The notes: generated by a model from the letters alone, not told the origin. 64,000 nt of DNA from Cylindrospermum sp. NIES-4074 (GCA_003994795.1 AP018269.1:5917687-5981686), one strand, 5' to 3'. Numbered from the stretch's first letter, positions 8,847 to 18,159 are shown. Program-made: numbers and translations.

Positions 8847-9427
8847 GGTTTCATTCCTATTTTTACAAATTGCAGTTTATGAATATTTCACAAGTGTTGT
8901 CAACATCCTAACGAATAGGAAAATTTAATTGCTGAAATTAATACCTTGGTATTACGTCGAGGTGATAAAAATTTCAAGTCAGTTTCACCATAAGGGTTCA
9001 AATCTAGTTTAGCAACATTACTCTATTAGTTTACTTTAAGCTCGGTTATCAGGTAGCTATACTGCCTCATAGCAATACAAGGACAATCAGGAATTACATA
9101 ATTTAATCAGGTTTAATTGCCCTCATTCCAAACGAGTTACTGGAAATTTCATATAGCTATAGATATAATTCCAACTATTTATTTAGATTGAAAAATGTCA
9201 ATTCAATCTATGCCGATAGAGTTACTATTGTTTGCCCAAAATCAGAAACAATTTCAAAATCGGATTTTTCCTCGTACTTGTTAGGTCAAAATACATGGGT
9301 TAGTATTAAATCTGTCTTTAGAAATAAAACTATCGGTCAGCGTATTTAAAAGTTAGATAAAGCGTCGCGATTAAGAGATTCCATCAAAAAGCTGCTTGAT
9401 ATCCATCAAAAAAAAGAGGAATACAAT
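8847..9427. other. Long intergenic region
   Basis: About 580 bp of AT-rich sequence upstream of both flanking genes. A 29-codon ORF (9195-9284, starting MSIQSMPIELLLFAQ) has no visible ribosome binding site and was not called. AAAGAGGA at 9413-9420 is a good Shine-Dalgarno site for the TTG start of the TauE gene at 9428. No repeat or RNA was identified. Confidence 0.5.
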
Positions 9428-10264
9428 TTGAATATCCTAGAATTTTCTTTACTGGTTTGGCTAGGAGCATTTAGCGCAGGCTTCTTAGGCGCATTAACTG
9501 GTTTAGGGGGTGGAACAGTGATTGTCCCCTTATTAACTTCTATATTTGGTGTTGATATTCGCTATGCCGTTGGTGCTTCACTAGTGTCTGTAATTGCTAT
9601 CTCATTGGGGGCATCATCTACGTATATCAAAAAAGGCTATACTAACTTGCGATTGGGAATGTTTTTAGAGGTAGCAACAACAATTGGTGCCATAGTCGGA
9701 GCTGTGATTGCTACCTTTATTTCTGTGAAAGTTCTGACTATTGTGATGGCGATCGTGCTGATCTATTCAGCATTCATTTCTCAACAATCCAGACCAGAAC
9801 CTCCAGAAAGTGCGTCAGCAGACTCTATAGCAGACTATTTAAAGCTCAATGGCACTTATCCAGCCGCTGATGGACTGATGTCTTACCAAGTGCATTCTGT
9901 TCCAGCAGGATTTGGGGTGATGTTAATAGCTGGGGTGCTTTCTGGATTGTTGGGGATTGGTTCGGGAGGTTTCAAGGTATTAGCGATGGATCAAACTATG
10001 CGTTTACCTTTCAAAGTTTCTACCACCACGAGTAATTTTATGATTGGTGTCACAGCCACAGCATCAGCAGGGGTTTATCTAGCGAGGGGTTACATTGATC
10101 CAGGATTATCTATGCCAGTAATGTTGGGGGTATTGCCTGGTGCTTTGTTGGGTGCAAAAATTTTGGTAGGGGCTAATACGCAGATTTTGAGAATTATCTT
10201 CAGCGTCGTACTGATAGTGATGGCTTTGAAGATAGTCTACGACAGTCTAATAGGGGGGCTGTAA
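9428..10264 (+). CDS. TauE/SafE-family transporter
   Basis: A 278-aa membrane protein with the two TauE/SafE signatures GFLGALTGLGGGTVIVPLL and GVLSGLLGIGSGGFKVLAM and about eight helices. The TTG start is supported by an AGAGGA ribosome site seven bases upstream. One base separates it from the next gene, a DUF1634-type membrane protein; this pairing is common in prokaryotes and suggests a two-component anion exporter. It is not a close paralogue of the TauE protein at 5877-6674, which belongs to another branch. Confidence 0.9.
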   Translation: MNILEFSLLVWLGAFSAGFLGALTGLGGGTVIVPLLTSIFGVDIRYAVGASLVSVIAISLGASSTYIKKGYTNLRLGMFLEVATTIGAIVGAVIATFISVKVLTIVMAIVLIYSAFISQQSRPEPPESASADSIADYLKLNGTYPAADGLMSYQVHSVPAGFGVMLIAGVLSGLLGIGSGGFKVLAMDQTMRLPFKVSTTTSNFMIGVTATASAGVYLARGYIDPGLSMPVMLGVLPGALLGAKILVGANTQILRIIFSVVLIVMALKIVYDSLIGGL

Positions 10265-10265
10265 A

Positions 10266-10811
10266 ATGTACAAATTCAATTTTGGATTTCAATGGAAGTC
10301 ATCAGCACAGATAGAAACTGAGGTAGTTACACTAGCTTTGGAAGAGAAAAATATAGATTCAGATATCAAGCAGTTAGAAGAAAATTCTATTAGCAACGTA
10401 GTACAGACACTTAATAGCTGTAATCAAACTCTTACGAAAACATCAAGTGAGCAGCAATTGGAAAACTTACTTAGCAACTTGCTTAAATATGGAGTTCTGA
10501 TTGCTAGTGCTGTGGTTTTGCTTGGGGGTATTTTGTACTTGATTCGTCACGGTGCTGAACCTGCTGATTACAAGTTTTTTCAAGGGGAACCATCTAAGTT
10601 TCGTTCACCATCTGGTGTAGTGGAAGCAGTTTTGTCAGGTAGTAGTCGGGGGATTATTCAACTAGGACTTTTACTTTTAATTGCTACTCCAGTGCTGCGC
10701 GTGATAGTTTCCCTATTGACTTTTATCCGACAGCGAGAATTTATCTATGTGATTATCACATCTCTAGTGATGGCTAGTCTGACTTACAGCTTTATAGGAG
10801 CATCTTATTAA
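10266..10811 (+). CDS. DUF1634-type membrane protein, TauE partner
   Basis: A 181-aa protein. A polar N-terminal region (residues 1-75) is followed by three hydrophobic helices (about 78-98, 128-148 and 158-178), the arrangement seen in DUF1634 proteins that accompany TauE/SafE transporters. The segment HGAEPADYKFFQGEPSKFRSP between helices 1 and 2 is characteristic. It is translationally coupled to the TauE gene (one-base gap). The role is probably accessory to the transporter. Confidence 0.82.
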   Translation: MYKFNFGFQWKSSAQIETEVVTLALEEKNIDSDIKQLEENSISNVVQTLNSCNQTLTKTSSEQQLENLLSNLLKYGVLIASAVVLLGGILYLIRHGAEPADYKFFQGEPSKFRSPSGVVEAVLSGSSRGIIQLGLLLLIATPVLRVIVSLLTFIRQREFIYVIITSLVMASLTYSFIGASY

Positions 10812-10927
10812 GATTTTTCTCAATGCTTGTGTTCTGTATCGGTGAGCCAGTTGATAATATATAGCCATCCTAAATCATTTGTGAAACTTGCAACCTCTCT
10901 CATTATTCTCTTTCCCTTGGCGTTCTT

Positions 10928-11028
10928 CTCTTCGAGACGCTTCGCGAAGGCGTCTTCTCTGCGAGACGCTGCGCGTTGGCGGAAGCCTCTCGTAGAGAAG
11001 GCGGTATGCCTCCGGCACGCTACGCGAA
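10928..11028. repeat. Nostoc-type GC-rich multi-palindrome repeat
   Basis: Overlapping palindromes (GACGCTTCGCGAAGGCGTC, CTCTGCGAGACGCTGCGCG, GGCGGTATGCCTCCGGCACGC) form the dispersed GC-rich repeat found widely in Nostocales intergenic DNA. Long ORFs on both strands through it (10820-11060) are repeat artefacts. Confidence 0.8.
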
Positions 11029-11073
11029 CGTTAAAAAAATACTGTTCACAAATCAAATAGGATTGCTATATGA

Positions 11074-11367
11074 TCAATTGAGATTAAAGTTAACCCAACT
11101 AATATTTTGTTGAATTAGTTTTGCTAGGTAAGTTTTAATTAAATCGAGCGTTTCTACAGGAAAACTTACTAATAACGCAGCAAATCCTAAACTCAAAATT
11201 CCGAGGAATAAAGCCAAAACTCTGCCAAAACAACCTGGATTTATTTCGGCAAAACCTAACTTTATTTGTCCTAAAACAGCAATCGAGAGGAAAACAATTC
11301 CGGCTATCAACAAAGAGTTAGTTAAAGGTAAATTTGTCATTTTATTAAAATTATCTGTCATTTTCAA
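11074..11367 (-). CDS. Small two-helix membrane protein, unknown
   Basis: A 97-aa protein with two hydrophobic segments (about residues 16-35 and 47-67) around a short loop (KLGFAEINPGCFGR), and a polar C-terminus. Two start codons close together (residues 1 and 3) are possible. The family is not recognised. It follows a 31-codon hydrophobic ORF on the same strand. Confidence 0.5.
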   Translation of the reverse strand: MKMTDNFNKMTNLPLTNSLLIAGIVFLSIAVLGQIKLGFAEINPGCFGRVLALFLGILSLGFAALLVSFPVETLDLIKTYLAKLIQQNISWVNFNLN

Positions 11368-11391
11368 TTATAGCTATATGCACCCATCCAG

Positions 11392-11487
11392 TTACTGATG
11401 GCTAACCAAACCACACCATATGAATGCAGTGATAATTCCCGCGAGGTAGTCCAGAAATGGTAAGATTAAGAGGTTGATGCTTATCAT
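11392..11487 (-). CDS. Possible 31-aa hydrophobic miniprotein
   Basis: An ATG-started frame of 31 codons, almost wholly hydrophobic (LLILPFLDYLAGIITAFIW), lies 24 bp upstream of the small membrane gene at 11074-11367 on the same strand. No clear ribosome binding site precedes it; a HIP1 octamer stands just upstream. It may be a small membrane gene or chance. Confidence 0.25.
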   Translation of the reverse strand: MISINLLILPFLDYLAGIITAFIWCGLVSHQ

Positions 11488-11534
11488 TTAGCGATCGCCT
11501 ATCCTAGTACTTCGCCAAACAAACTTTGCGGAGG

Positions 11535-11587
11535 TTGTAGTGAGGGCTTCAGCCCTCAAGCCAAGGACTAAAGTCCTGACTACGAAC
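11535..11587. repeat. Dispersed double-hairpin repeat
   Basis: Two adjacent perfect hairpins, TGAGGGCTTCAGCCCTCA (11541-11558) and AGGACTAAAGTCCT (11564-11577), are flanked by GTAG and CTAC, so the whole element is itself an imperfect palindrome. This is a common cyanobacterial dispersed repeat. The rest of 11368-11824 shows nothing else I can support. Confidence 0.7.
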
Positions 11588-11824
11588 TTATTCACCCAGC
11601 TTTCGTTACCTTGACAGAGTACTAGATTTAGCGCCACAACTACCCATCGAGAAATACCCTATCAGTGTAAAGTGAATTAAAATTTTGGCTTGTAATTTTG
11701 GCTAAAACTCATCACTGGCAAGGCTTGCAAGAACTAAAACCCAAATAGTGTCACTCATACACTAGACTTTTTGTGCGTTTTCAGCTTAAACTACACTAAG
11801 CCGATAGAATATAGTGTGTTTATT

Positions 11825-12274
11825 ATGGAAAGCATCCAAAAAGTCAGTCAAGAGTTAAGCACAGCTTCTGAGCAGTTAGGAAAAATTGCTCAAGTGCAGT
11901 TGAAACCAGACATTTGGAAAAAAATTAGAGGCGGATTTCTTTTTGTACTAGGATATTTGCTTTCTCCATTATGTTGGTGGAATGACTTATTATTTAATTT
12001 ACCAATTGCTTATTTTTTTGGGTATCTCTGTAGCTTACTTTCCCCGAAATTATTAGTACCCTGTTCAATTATTGGCTACTGGCTTTCTAACATTGTAGGA
12101 ATCCTTTTGATGCAAATGGGGTCAGCGGATGTTTTTCAAAAGGAACCCAAAGAGCGTAACCTCAAAAAAGAGTTATTAACTGGTCTAGTTTCTTCAACTG
12201 TTTTTACTTTAGTAATTATATTATTAATTCAGTTGAATATTTTGGATACTCCTGATTTATTTACTAATGGTTAA
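11825..12274 (+). CDS. Membrane protein of unknown function
   Basis: 149 aa from the ATG at 11825; a TTG at 11771 would add 18 less plausible residues. The first 35 residues are amphipathic and helical (KVSQELSTASEQLGKIAQ), then come hydrophobic segments at about 35-95 and a final helix near 115-140. The segment LSPLCWWNDLLFNLPIAY is distinctive, but I cannot place the family. Confidence 0.6.
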   Translation: MESIQKVSQELSTASEQLGKIAQVQLKPDIWKKIRGGFLFVLGYLLSPLCWWNDLLFNLPIAYFFGYLCSLLSPKLLVPCSIIGYWLSNIVGILLMQMGSADVFQKEPKERNLKKELLTGLVSSTVFTLVIILLIQLNILDTPDLFTNG

Positions 12275-12392
12275 GCTTGATAAATCAGCAAATACAAAGA
12301 CCAAATCCGCCTGCACAACTTCCATAAAATCCGCACAAGTTTGATTTTTTGTAGAGACGCGAGAAATTGCGTCTTTACTTTTTAGATAAAAA

Positions 12393-13202
12393 TTAATTTT
12401 CATTAGCTTGAATAAATTCCCGAAAATCCCAAAATTTTGGATTTTGTTTGCCCATAATTAATGGTAGCTTGCCATTCCATTTTTCTATTGCTTGCCTTTG
12501 CAATAATTCTGGTGTCAAATTATCACGCAGCAACCTTTGCACTTCAGCATCTCCCTTTGCTAAATTGACTCTTGCCTCAGCTTCTTTAATTGCCTTGAGG
12601 GCGATAAATTCTGCCCGTTTTGCCTCTTGTTCTGCGACTTGTTTGGCTTCCACAGCTTCACCAAAGAGTGGTGAAAAATGTACATGAACTAGGGAAATAT
12701 CATCAACTGCAATATGATAACTACCCAGTCGTGTAGTTAAGGTATCGTCTACTCCACCTTTTACTTCTCCGCGTTTAGTAATAATTTCTTCAGCCGTATA
12801 TTTAGCCATGACGGCTTTTAAAACTTCTTCTACTGCTGGGTTAATAATGCGATCAACTATGTTTTTTTCCTCGCCAATTTGTTGAAAAATTATATTAGCT
12901 TCATCAGGTATAATGTGCCAATTTAGTGCTACATCTGTAAACACATCTTGCAAATCTTTAGAAGAGGCTTCAGCAGAAATTTCCTGCTTTTGGACGCGAA
13001 CGCTTAACTTTTGGACAGTATTGACTAGGGGAACAATTAGGTGAATTCCTTCTCCTAATATCTGGTCTTGCACTTCACCAAATTTCATTAATACACCGCG
13101 TTCCCCGGCATTGACAATCACAAAAGGCGTGAGGAAGATAGTAATTAGAAATAACAGTGCTGTGAGTTTACCTGCACCATTAAGAGTTTGACTTTTTTTC
13201 AT
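12393..13202 (-). CDS. SPFH/prohibitin-family membrane protein
   Basis: A 269-aa protein with an N-terminal membrane anchor (residues 12-32), an SPFH/band-7 domain (NAGERGVLMKFGEVQDQILGEGIHLIVPLV..., about 33-200) and a C-terminal coiled coil rich in A/E/K (AKQVAEQEAKRAEFIALKAIKEAEARVNL, described here only in part). The length and order match bacterial prohibitin homologues, which form ring-like scaffolds at the membrane and often influence membrane protease activity. It is monocistronic as far as can be seen. Confidence 0.9.
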   Translation of the reverse strand: MKKSQTLNGAGKLTALLFLITIFLTPFVIVNAGERGVLMKFGEVQDQILGEGIHLIVPLVNTVQKLSVRVQKQEISAEASSKDLQDVFTDVALNWHIIPDEANIIFQQIGEEKNIVDRIINPAVEEVLKAVMAKYTAEEIITKRGEVKGGVDDTLTTRLGSYHIAVDDISLVHVHFSPLFGEAVEAKQVAEQEAKRAEFIALKAIKEAEARVNLAKGDAEVQRLLRDNLTPELLQRQAIEKWNGKLPLIMGKQNPKFWDFREFIQANEN

Positions 13203-13242
13203 TGTTGAGGTGACTCACATCTTGCACTGTTCTCAACGAACG

Positions 13243-13324
13243 CCTGAGAATTCATTCTCAGGCTAATAACCAAAGTCGTCTCAAGACGACTTTATAAGAC
13301 TTTTAGTCCACTTGAGTGGACTTT
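13243..13324. repeat. Three-hairpin dispersed repeat, copy 1
   Basis: Three consecutive hairpins: CCTGAGAATTCATTCTCAGG (13243-13262), AAGTCGTCTCAAGACGACTT (13273-13292) and AGTCCACTTGAGTGGACT (13305-13322). The same three-part order recurs at 40089-40170 with compensating arm changes, so this is a defined mobile or structured element rather than chance palindromes. Confidence 0.8.
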
Positions 13325-13441
13325 GCCTATAAGAGGAGGGAATTAATTCCCAGGCAGGTTAGGGGGCTAATTGAGAATGGTGCAAGATATAAGGTGAAGC
13401 ACTCATATTCATCTCAAATAAAATGCCAAACCTTGTTTAGC

Positions 13442-14281
13442 TTATTTTTTACTAACTAAACTCATCAGTTGCTTGTCCAACTCAATTATATAATCTTTAC
13501 CATAAGTACCATTTTCTAAGGCTGTGAAAAGATGACTGGGGATGTCTTGGCTGATTTCGTGGCTACAGGAACCAGCTGCGAGTGCGATCGCCGCCACAGT
13601 GTCTACATCGCCTGTAAAAGCGATACAATCCTGTAAAAGTGCGCTCATGCTGTCATTTCGCATGACTGCCGTAATTGCTGCCCTGACGCTCATCCAGCCT
13701 TTAGATTTTACTTTACCTGGCCACGGCTTAGACCACTCTCCAGATACATAACTTTCTAGAAACTGCCCTAATTTGCGTTTGGGCCCCAACCGATAGATAA
13801 AATAATGGGACATCAGCGCAGCTGCGACAGCGGCGTTAATGCCATCAGGTGTATTGTGGGTGATGGCGGCTTGAATTGTTGCCGCCTCGATGACTTGTTC
13901 TGGTGTAGAATAGATGCCAATTGGTGCGGCACGCATTGCCGCTCCGCTTTTGTCGCTGTCGGGGCGGATTTTGGCTAAAAACTCGACACCATCCCTGATA
14001 TTGACCAAAAAATGGTAAAAGCTGCCAGCGTAACCTTCTCTGGGATCACGTTTGAAGGCTTTCACGAAACTCTCGGCTAAAACTTCTGGTGTCCACGGTG
14101 CTTGAGCAACTATAACTTCAGCAATGGCAATGCTCATTTGCGTGTCGTCGGTGTAGCTGCCGGGAATGAGTCGATGTCGAGGATGTTGAACGTATCGACT
14201 CAAATCATTAGCAACGATCATTTCATCAGCATATTCAAAGCCTGCACCATAAGCATCAGCGATCGCTAACTCTAGCAGCAT
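13442..14281 (-). CDS. ADP-ribosylglycohydrolase family protein
   Basis: A 279-aa protein of the ADP-ribosylglycohydrolase (DraG/ARH) superfamily. It has the N-terminal LAIADAYGAGFEYAD helix, the metal-binding SYTDDTQMSIAIAE loop (about residues 42-55) and the C-terminal FTGDVDTVAAIALAAGS motif, with Val where GDTDT is usual. The enzymes remove ADP-ribose from proteins or other targets. The stop of the upstream Nudix hydrolase gene is seven bases away on the same strand, so ADP-ribose release and ADP-ribose hydrolysis may be coupled. Confidence 0.88.
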   Translation of the reverse strand: MLLELAIADAYGAGFEYADEMIVANDLSRYVQHPRHRLIPGSYTDDTQMSIAIAEVIVAQAPWTPEVLAESFVKAFKRDPREGYAGSFYHFLVNIRDGVEFLAKIRPDSDKSGAAMRAAPIGIYSTPEQVIEAATIQAAITHNTPDGINAAVAAALMSHYFIYRLGPKRKLGQFLESYVSGEWSKPWPGKVKSKGWMSVRAAITAVMRNDSMSALLQDCIAFTGDVDTVAAIALAAGSCSHEISQDIPSHLFTALENGTYGKDYIIELDKQLMSLVSKK

Positions 14282-14288
14282 ATTACTC

Positions 14289-14837
14289 TTAAACTAAGAA
14301 TGGACGAGCCAGAAAAAAGCTAGTTATCGATTTAGCATCTATTCTTTCTCCTGCTAAAATAGCTTTTTCTAGTTCTTCAGGAGTAAATAATACAGTTTCT
14401 ATATCTTCGTCTACATCTTGCTTTGGTGGTGTTTCCAGCTTTTGCAAACCTCTAGCCAGATAAGCATAGATAATTTCATCAGAATAACCGGGAGCCAGGA
14501 AAAATTCTCCTAGTTGATCCCACTTTTGAGCGTGGTAGCCGGTTTCTTCTTCAATTTCCCTTTGTATTGTCTCTAAGGGTTCTTCGTTGGGTTCCACAGT
14601 CCCGGCGGGAAATTCTAAAACTCGTCCTTGAACAGCAAAACGATACTGACGCACCAATACTAGTTTACCTTCTGGGGTTACGGGTACAGCTAGAGCGCCG
14701 CCTGGATGACGAATACACTCCCATTCTCCCTCAGATTTGTTAGGTAAACGTAAGCGATTGACTTCAAAATTAAACTTACGCCCTTTATAAAATAAGCGTT
14801 GTTTTAGCAGCTGTGGTAATTCTCTACCTAATGGCAT
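14289..14837 (-). CDS. Nudix hydrolase, ADP-ribose pyrophosphatase type
   Basis: A 182-aa Nudix protein. The Nudix box is complete (GTVEPNEEPLETIQREIEEETGY, given here as GX5EX7REUXEEXGU at about residues 78-100), in an ADPRase-like context: the N-terminal RKFNFEVNRLRLP and the later FFLAPGYSDEIIYAYLA. It likely cleaves ADP-ribose or a related nucleotide-sugar to AMP. It lies directly upstream of the ADP-ribosylglycohydrolase gene and downstream of folK on the same strand, probably one operon. Confidence 0.88.
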   Translation of the reverse strand: MPLGRELPQLLKQRLFYKGRKFNFEVNRLRLPNKSEGEWECIRHPGGALAVPVTPEGKLVLVRQYRFAVQGRVLEFPAGTVEPNEEPLETIQREIEEETGYHAQKWDQLGEFFLAPGYSDEIIYAYLARGLQKLETPPKQDVDEDIETVLFTPEELEKAILAGERIDAKSITSFFLARPFLV

Positions 14838-14893
14838 AGTAAAAATTTATTGTCTGTAATTACACAAAATATATACGGTGATTTCTGAGGAAA

Positions 14894-15445
14894 TCAGTGT
14901 TTTTCTGAATTTTGGGATGGTAACTTTAGTTGCCCATCAATAAAATGTACATCAGAAGTGTCTACATCTTTTAGCAGATATTGAATCATGCGCCCAGAAA
15001 CTGGTTCTATCCAATTTGGGGCAATTTCTGCCAGTGGTACTAACACAAACGCTCGCTCCCGCATCCGGGGATGGGGAATTTGGAGTGTTGGCGTATCCAC
15101 AATTAAGTCATCACATAACAACAAATCTAAGTCAAGGGTGCGCGGCCCCCATTTTTCTTGACGTACACGCCCAAACTTTTGTTCAATGGCTAACAAAGTT
15201 TCTAACAATAGCTGGGGTGGTATTTCTACTCGCAAGATGGCGCAACCATTCCAGTAATCAGGCTGTGGTGGGCCTATGGCTTTAGTTCTATACCAACTAG
15301 ATACTGCTTCTAGGTTAATTCCTGGTATTTGGGCTAAATCATCTAAAGCTGCTGCTAAAACTGCTTGGGAGTCGCCTAGATTACTGCCAAGGGCGATCGC
15401 ACAGCGCCGAGAGTTAGCGAACGCTTCCAGCGGGCGGTACGCCAT
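14894..15445 (-). CDS. folK: 2-amino-4-hydroxy-6-hydroxymethyldihydropteridine pyrophosphokinase
   Basis: HPPK transfers pyrophosphate from ATP to 6-hydroxymethyl-dihydropterin in folate synthesis. Motifs: ALGSNLGDS near the N-terminus, KWGPRTLDLDLLL (the metal-binding aspartates) and PHPRMRERAFVLVPL. From the ATG at 15445 it is 183 aa; a TTG at 15502 would add 19 residues. The first dozen residues (YRPLEAFANSR) overlap a GC-rich repeat-like stretch, so the native start may have been altered. It is followed by the Nudix gene 56 bp downstream. Confidence 0.9.
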   Translation of the reverse strand: MAYRPLEAFANSRRCAIALGSNLGDSQAVLAAALDDLAQIPGINLEAVSSWYRTKAIGPPQPDYWNGCAILRVEIPPQLLLETLLAIEQKFGRVRQEKWGPRTLDLDLLLCDDLIVDTPTLQIPHPRMRERAFVLVPLAEIAPNWIEPVSGRMIQYLLKDVDTSDVHFIDGQLKLPSQNSEKH

Positions 15446-15800
15446 CGCACTGTCTGGGTGATTTGCACTCTGCTTCACCTTCTCGGTTCCAGATGCTTTC
15501 AATAATTTTCATGTCCCGAATATTTTTCAAGATAATGTAATAAACTTTACTACACCCCATTAATTAATGGATTCTTAAATAACATGGGTTAGCACTGAAT
15601 TCAGTTAATTATTTATAGGATATTATACTAACACAAAGGCGATGCCATAACGCCAAATTTGTCTCATGGTGGTTAGTTTGCGAAGATTTTGAGCAACAAT
15701 CAACCAAATTTAAGTACCGCTGACAAGGGAAAAGCTGCGATTGCCACCTGGTAATCGTCACGAAAACGAGGAGTCCACAAATGAGAACTTACGACCGACC

Positions 15801-18152
15801 ATGCTGGTGAAGGCAAAGCAGTTACTGAGCCAGATGACAAATGTTTCATCTGGGATGGTTGCCAGAATTACCAGGAGCGATAAACCCTTTTATCGTCGTC
15901 TTTGGTTTTGGGCAGGTTTGGGAGTAGGCGGCGGGATTATTTCTTTTAACTATGGTATTGGCGCCATAGATCGCACTTTGCCAGATAAAGCTGAACTAAA
16001 GGCTGTGGTGCGAGAGCAAACACTGACTATTAAAGCTGCCGACGGGACTATATTACAACAGCAAGGAGAAGCGACCAGGGAACAGTTAAAACTGGAGGAA
16101 ATACCAGATACCCTCAAGAAAGCTTTTATCGCCTCAGAAGACCGAAGATTTGAGCAGCACAATGGAGTTGATGCTCAAGGGATTATGAGAGCAGTTTTGA
16201 ATAATGTGCGATCGCAGGATGTGGTAGAAGGTGGTAGTACCATCACCCAACAGCTAGCACGAATTCTCTTCCTCAAACAAGAACGGACAATTTGGCGCAA
16301 ACTCAAAGAAGTCCGTCTAGCGCAGAAAATGGAGCGAGAATTATCCAAAAACCTGATTCTGGAACGTTATCTCAATCTGGTTTATTTGGGTTCTGGGGCT
16401 TATGGTGTTGCAGATGCTGCTTGGGTTTACTTCAGTAAACCAGTGGATCAACTCACCTTGCCAGAAATAGCCACCATCGCCGGACTAGCACCAGCCCCCA
16501 GCATCTACGCCCCAGATAGAAATCCCACAGCGGCAATATCGCGGCGGAATTTGGTATTGCAGCGAATGCAGGAAGATGGAGTGATTACGCCAGAGCAAAG
16601 GCAAGCAGCAGCGCAGTCACCACTCACTCTCAAAAGCAGTTTACCCAAACGGCTGGAAGTAGAATATCCCTACTTTACTAGCTACATCCAGAAAGAATTG
16701 CCAAAATACGTTGGCGCCGATGTGCTAGATGGGGGGGGTTTAGTCGTGGAAACTACCTTAAACCTAACTTGGCAAGCAGCCGCAGAAGCAGCAGTTGCCA
16801 AAACTTTGAAAAATCAAGGACGCTGGGAAAACTTTAAACAAGCAGCTTTAGTGGCGATCGACCCCCGTAATGGTGAAATTCAGGCAATGGTTGGGGGCAA
16901 AGACTTTGGTAAAAACCAGTTTAATCGCGTTACTCAGGCACAACGGCAACCAGGATCAACTTTTAAGGGCTTTGTCTATGCTACGGCGATCGCTAGCGGC
17001 AAGAACCCCTACGACAGCTACCTAGATGCACCCCTGGTAGTGGATGGTTATGAACCAAAAAACTACAGTTCCAGCTTCCGGGGCTGGATGAATATCAGAG
17101 ACGCCCTCACCCGTTCTGTGAATATAGTTGCAGTGAAGGTGTTGATAGATGTGGGATTTGAGCCAACGATTAAACTTGCCCATGATATGGGGATTAAATC
17201 GGAACTCAAACCTACCTATTCTTTGGCCCTGGGGTCGAATGAGGTGAACCTGCTGGAATTAACCAGCGCTTACGGCAGCTTTGCCACCCAAGGATTGCAC
17301 ACAGAAGTGCATGGTATTCGTCGCATCCTTAATCGCCGGGGTGAGGTGGTTTGGTCAGCAGATTACCAACCCAAGCGGGCCTTAGACGCTGATAGCGCCG
17401 CCATCATGACTTGGATGCTACGCAACGTTGTGCAAGAAGGGACTGGTACTGCTGCTCAATTAGATAATAGACCCGTAGCTGGAAAAACAGGCACTTCAGA
17501 TGAAGCCCGCGATTTGTGGTTTATTGGCTATATTCCTCAAGTGGTGGCAGGCGTTTGGCTAGGTAATGATGACAACCGCCCTACCTGGGGTAGCAGTGGT
17601 AGCGCCGCTTATACCTGGCATGAATTTATGGAAAAAGTGGTGGAAGGGATGCCTGTGGAAAAGTTTCCGGCACGTCCTAAACTAGACGATCGCAAAGGCA
17701 GTATTAAAGCCCAGCCCATCAAGCCCAAACGCATTGTGAATCGCCCCATTACTACTGATGAAAATGAAGCATCAGATAGAGACAATGCCAGCAATTCTGA
17801 GTCATCTAGAAGACGCAGCCGCAGAAGTCGTGATTCTCAAACAGAGCAGCAGTCAGATGATACCCCAAGACGCAGACGGCGTTACCAACGACAAGAAGAG
17901 AACACCAACATATCATCTACATCATCTACATCATCTAGTAGAAGGCAACGTCGGCGCGATCGCAGCGAATCATCAAGGGAATCATCAAGGGAATCATCAA
18001 GGGAATCTCGTTCACAACGGCGTACTAGACAAGTAGAATCAGCGCCTCGGCGGTCTTCACCCCCTGCCAGCAATAATAATTCTTCAGGTTCTTCATCGTC
18101 ACAGCCTTCTTGGCGGGAGAGACTCAAACCCGGTCAGTCCTCCTCAGAGTAA
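15801..18152 (+). CDS. Class A penicillin-binding protein (PBP1A-type)
   Basis: A bifunctional peptidoglycan synthase anchored in the cytoplasmic membrane. A transmembrane segment at about residues 32-55 precedes a GT51 glycosyltransferase domain (ASEDRRFEQHNGVD, EGGSTITQQLAR) and a transpeptidase domain with SxxK (PGSTFKGF), SxN (RSVNIVA) and KTG (GKTGTSDEA). The C-terminal 130 residues are a basic Ser/Arg-rich low-complexity tail with an in-frame 12-bp repeat, which is not part of the catalytic domains. The ATG at 15801 was chosen; a TTG at 15741 would add 20 residues. A strong terminator follows. Confidence 0.93.
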   Translation: MLVKAKQLLSQMTNVSSGMVARITRSDKPFYRRLWFWAGLGVGGGIISFNYGIGAIDRTLPDKAELKAVVREQTLTIKAADGTILQQQGEATREQLKLEEIPDTLKKAFIASEDRRFEQHNGVDAQGIMRAVLNNVRSQDVVEGGSTITQQLARILFLKQERTIWRKLKEVRLAQKMERELSKNLILERYLNLVYLGSGAYGVADAAWVYFSKPVDQLTLPEIATIAGLAPAPSIYAPDRNPTAAISRRNLVLQRMQEDGVITPEQRQAAAQSPLTLKSSLPKRLEVEYPYFTSYIQKELPKYVGADVLDGGGLVVETTLNLTWQAAAEAAVAKTLKNQGRWENFKQAALVAIDPRNGEIQAMVGGKDFGKNQFNRVTQAQRQPGSTFKGFVYATAIASGKNPYDSYLDAPLVVDGYEPKNYSSSFRGWMNIRDALTRSVNIVAVKVLIDVGFEPTIKLAHDMGIKSELKPTYSLALGSNEVNLLELTSAYGSFATQGLHTEVHGIRRILNRRGEVVWSADYQPKRALDADSAAIMTWMLRNVVQEGTGTAAQLDNRPVAGKTGTSDEARDLWFIGYIPQVVAGVWLGNDDNRPTWGSSGSAAYTWHEFMEKVVEGMPVEKFPARPKLDDRKGSIKAQPIKPKRIVNRPITTDENEASDRDNASNSESSRRRSRRSRDSQTEQQSDDTPRRRRRYQRQEENTNISSTSSTSSSRRQRRRDRSESSRESSRESSRESRSQRRTRQVESAPRRSSPPASNNNSSGSSSSQPSWRERLKPGQSSSE
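17967..18002 (+). repeat. In-frame 12-bp tandem repeat in the PBP tail
   Basis: Three perfect copies of GAATCATCAAGG (encoding ESSR) inside the Ser/Arg-rich tail of the PBP gene. Copy number is likely to vary between strains by slippage without shifting the frame. Confidence 0.85.
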
Positions 18153-18159
18153 CTATCAG

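Noticed and set aside
9195-9284. 29-codon ORF (MSIQSMPIELLLFAQ...)
   Set aside because: No ribosome site, no family and chance length in AT-rich DNA.
10820-11060. Overlapping ORFs on both strands
   Set aside because: Generated by the GC-rich multi-palindrome repeat.
17758-18127. 92-aa plus and 81-aa minus ORFs
   Set aside because: Alternative frames of the Ser/Arg-rich tail of the PBP; peptides reflect the 12-bp repeat.
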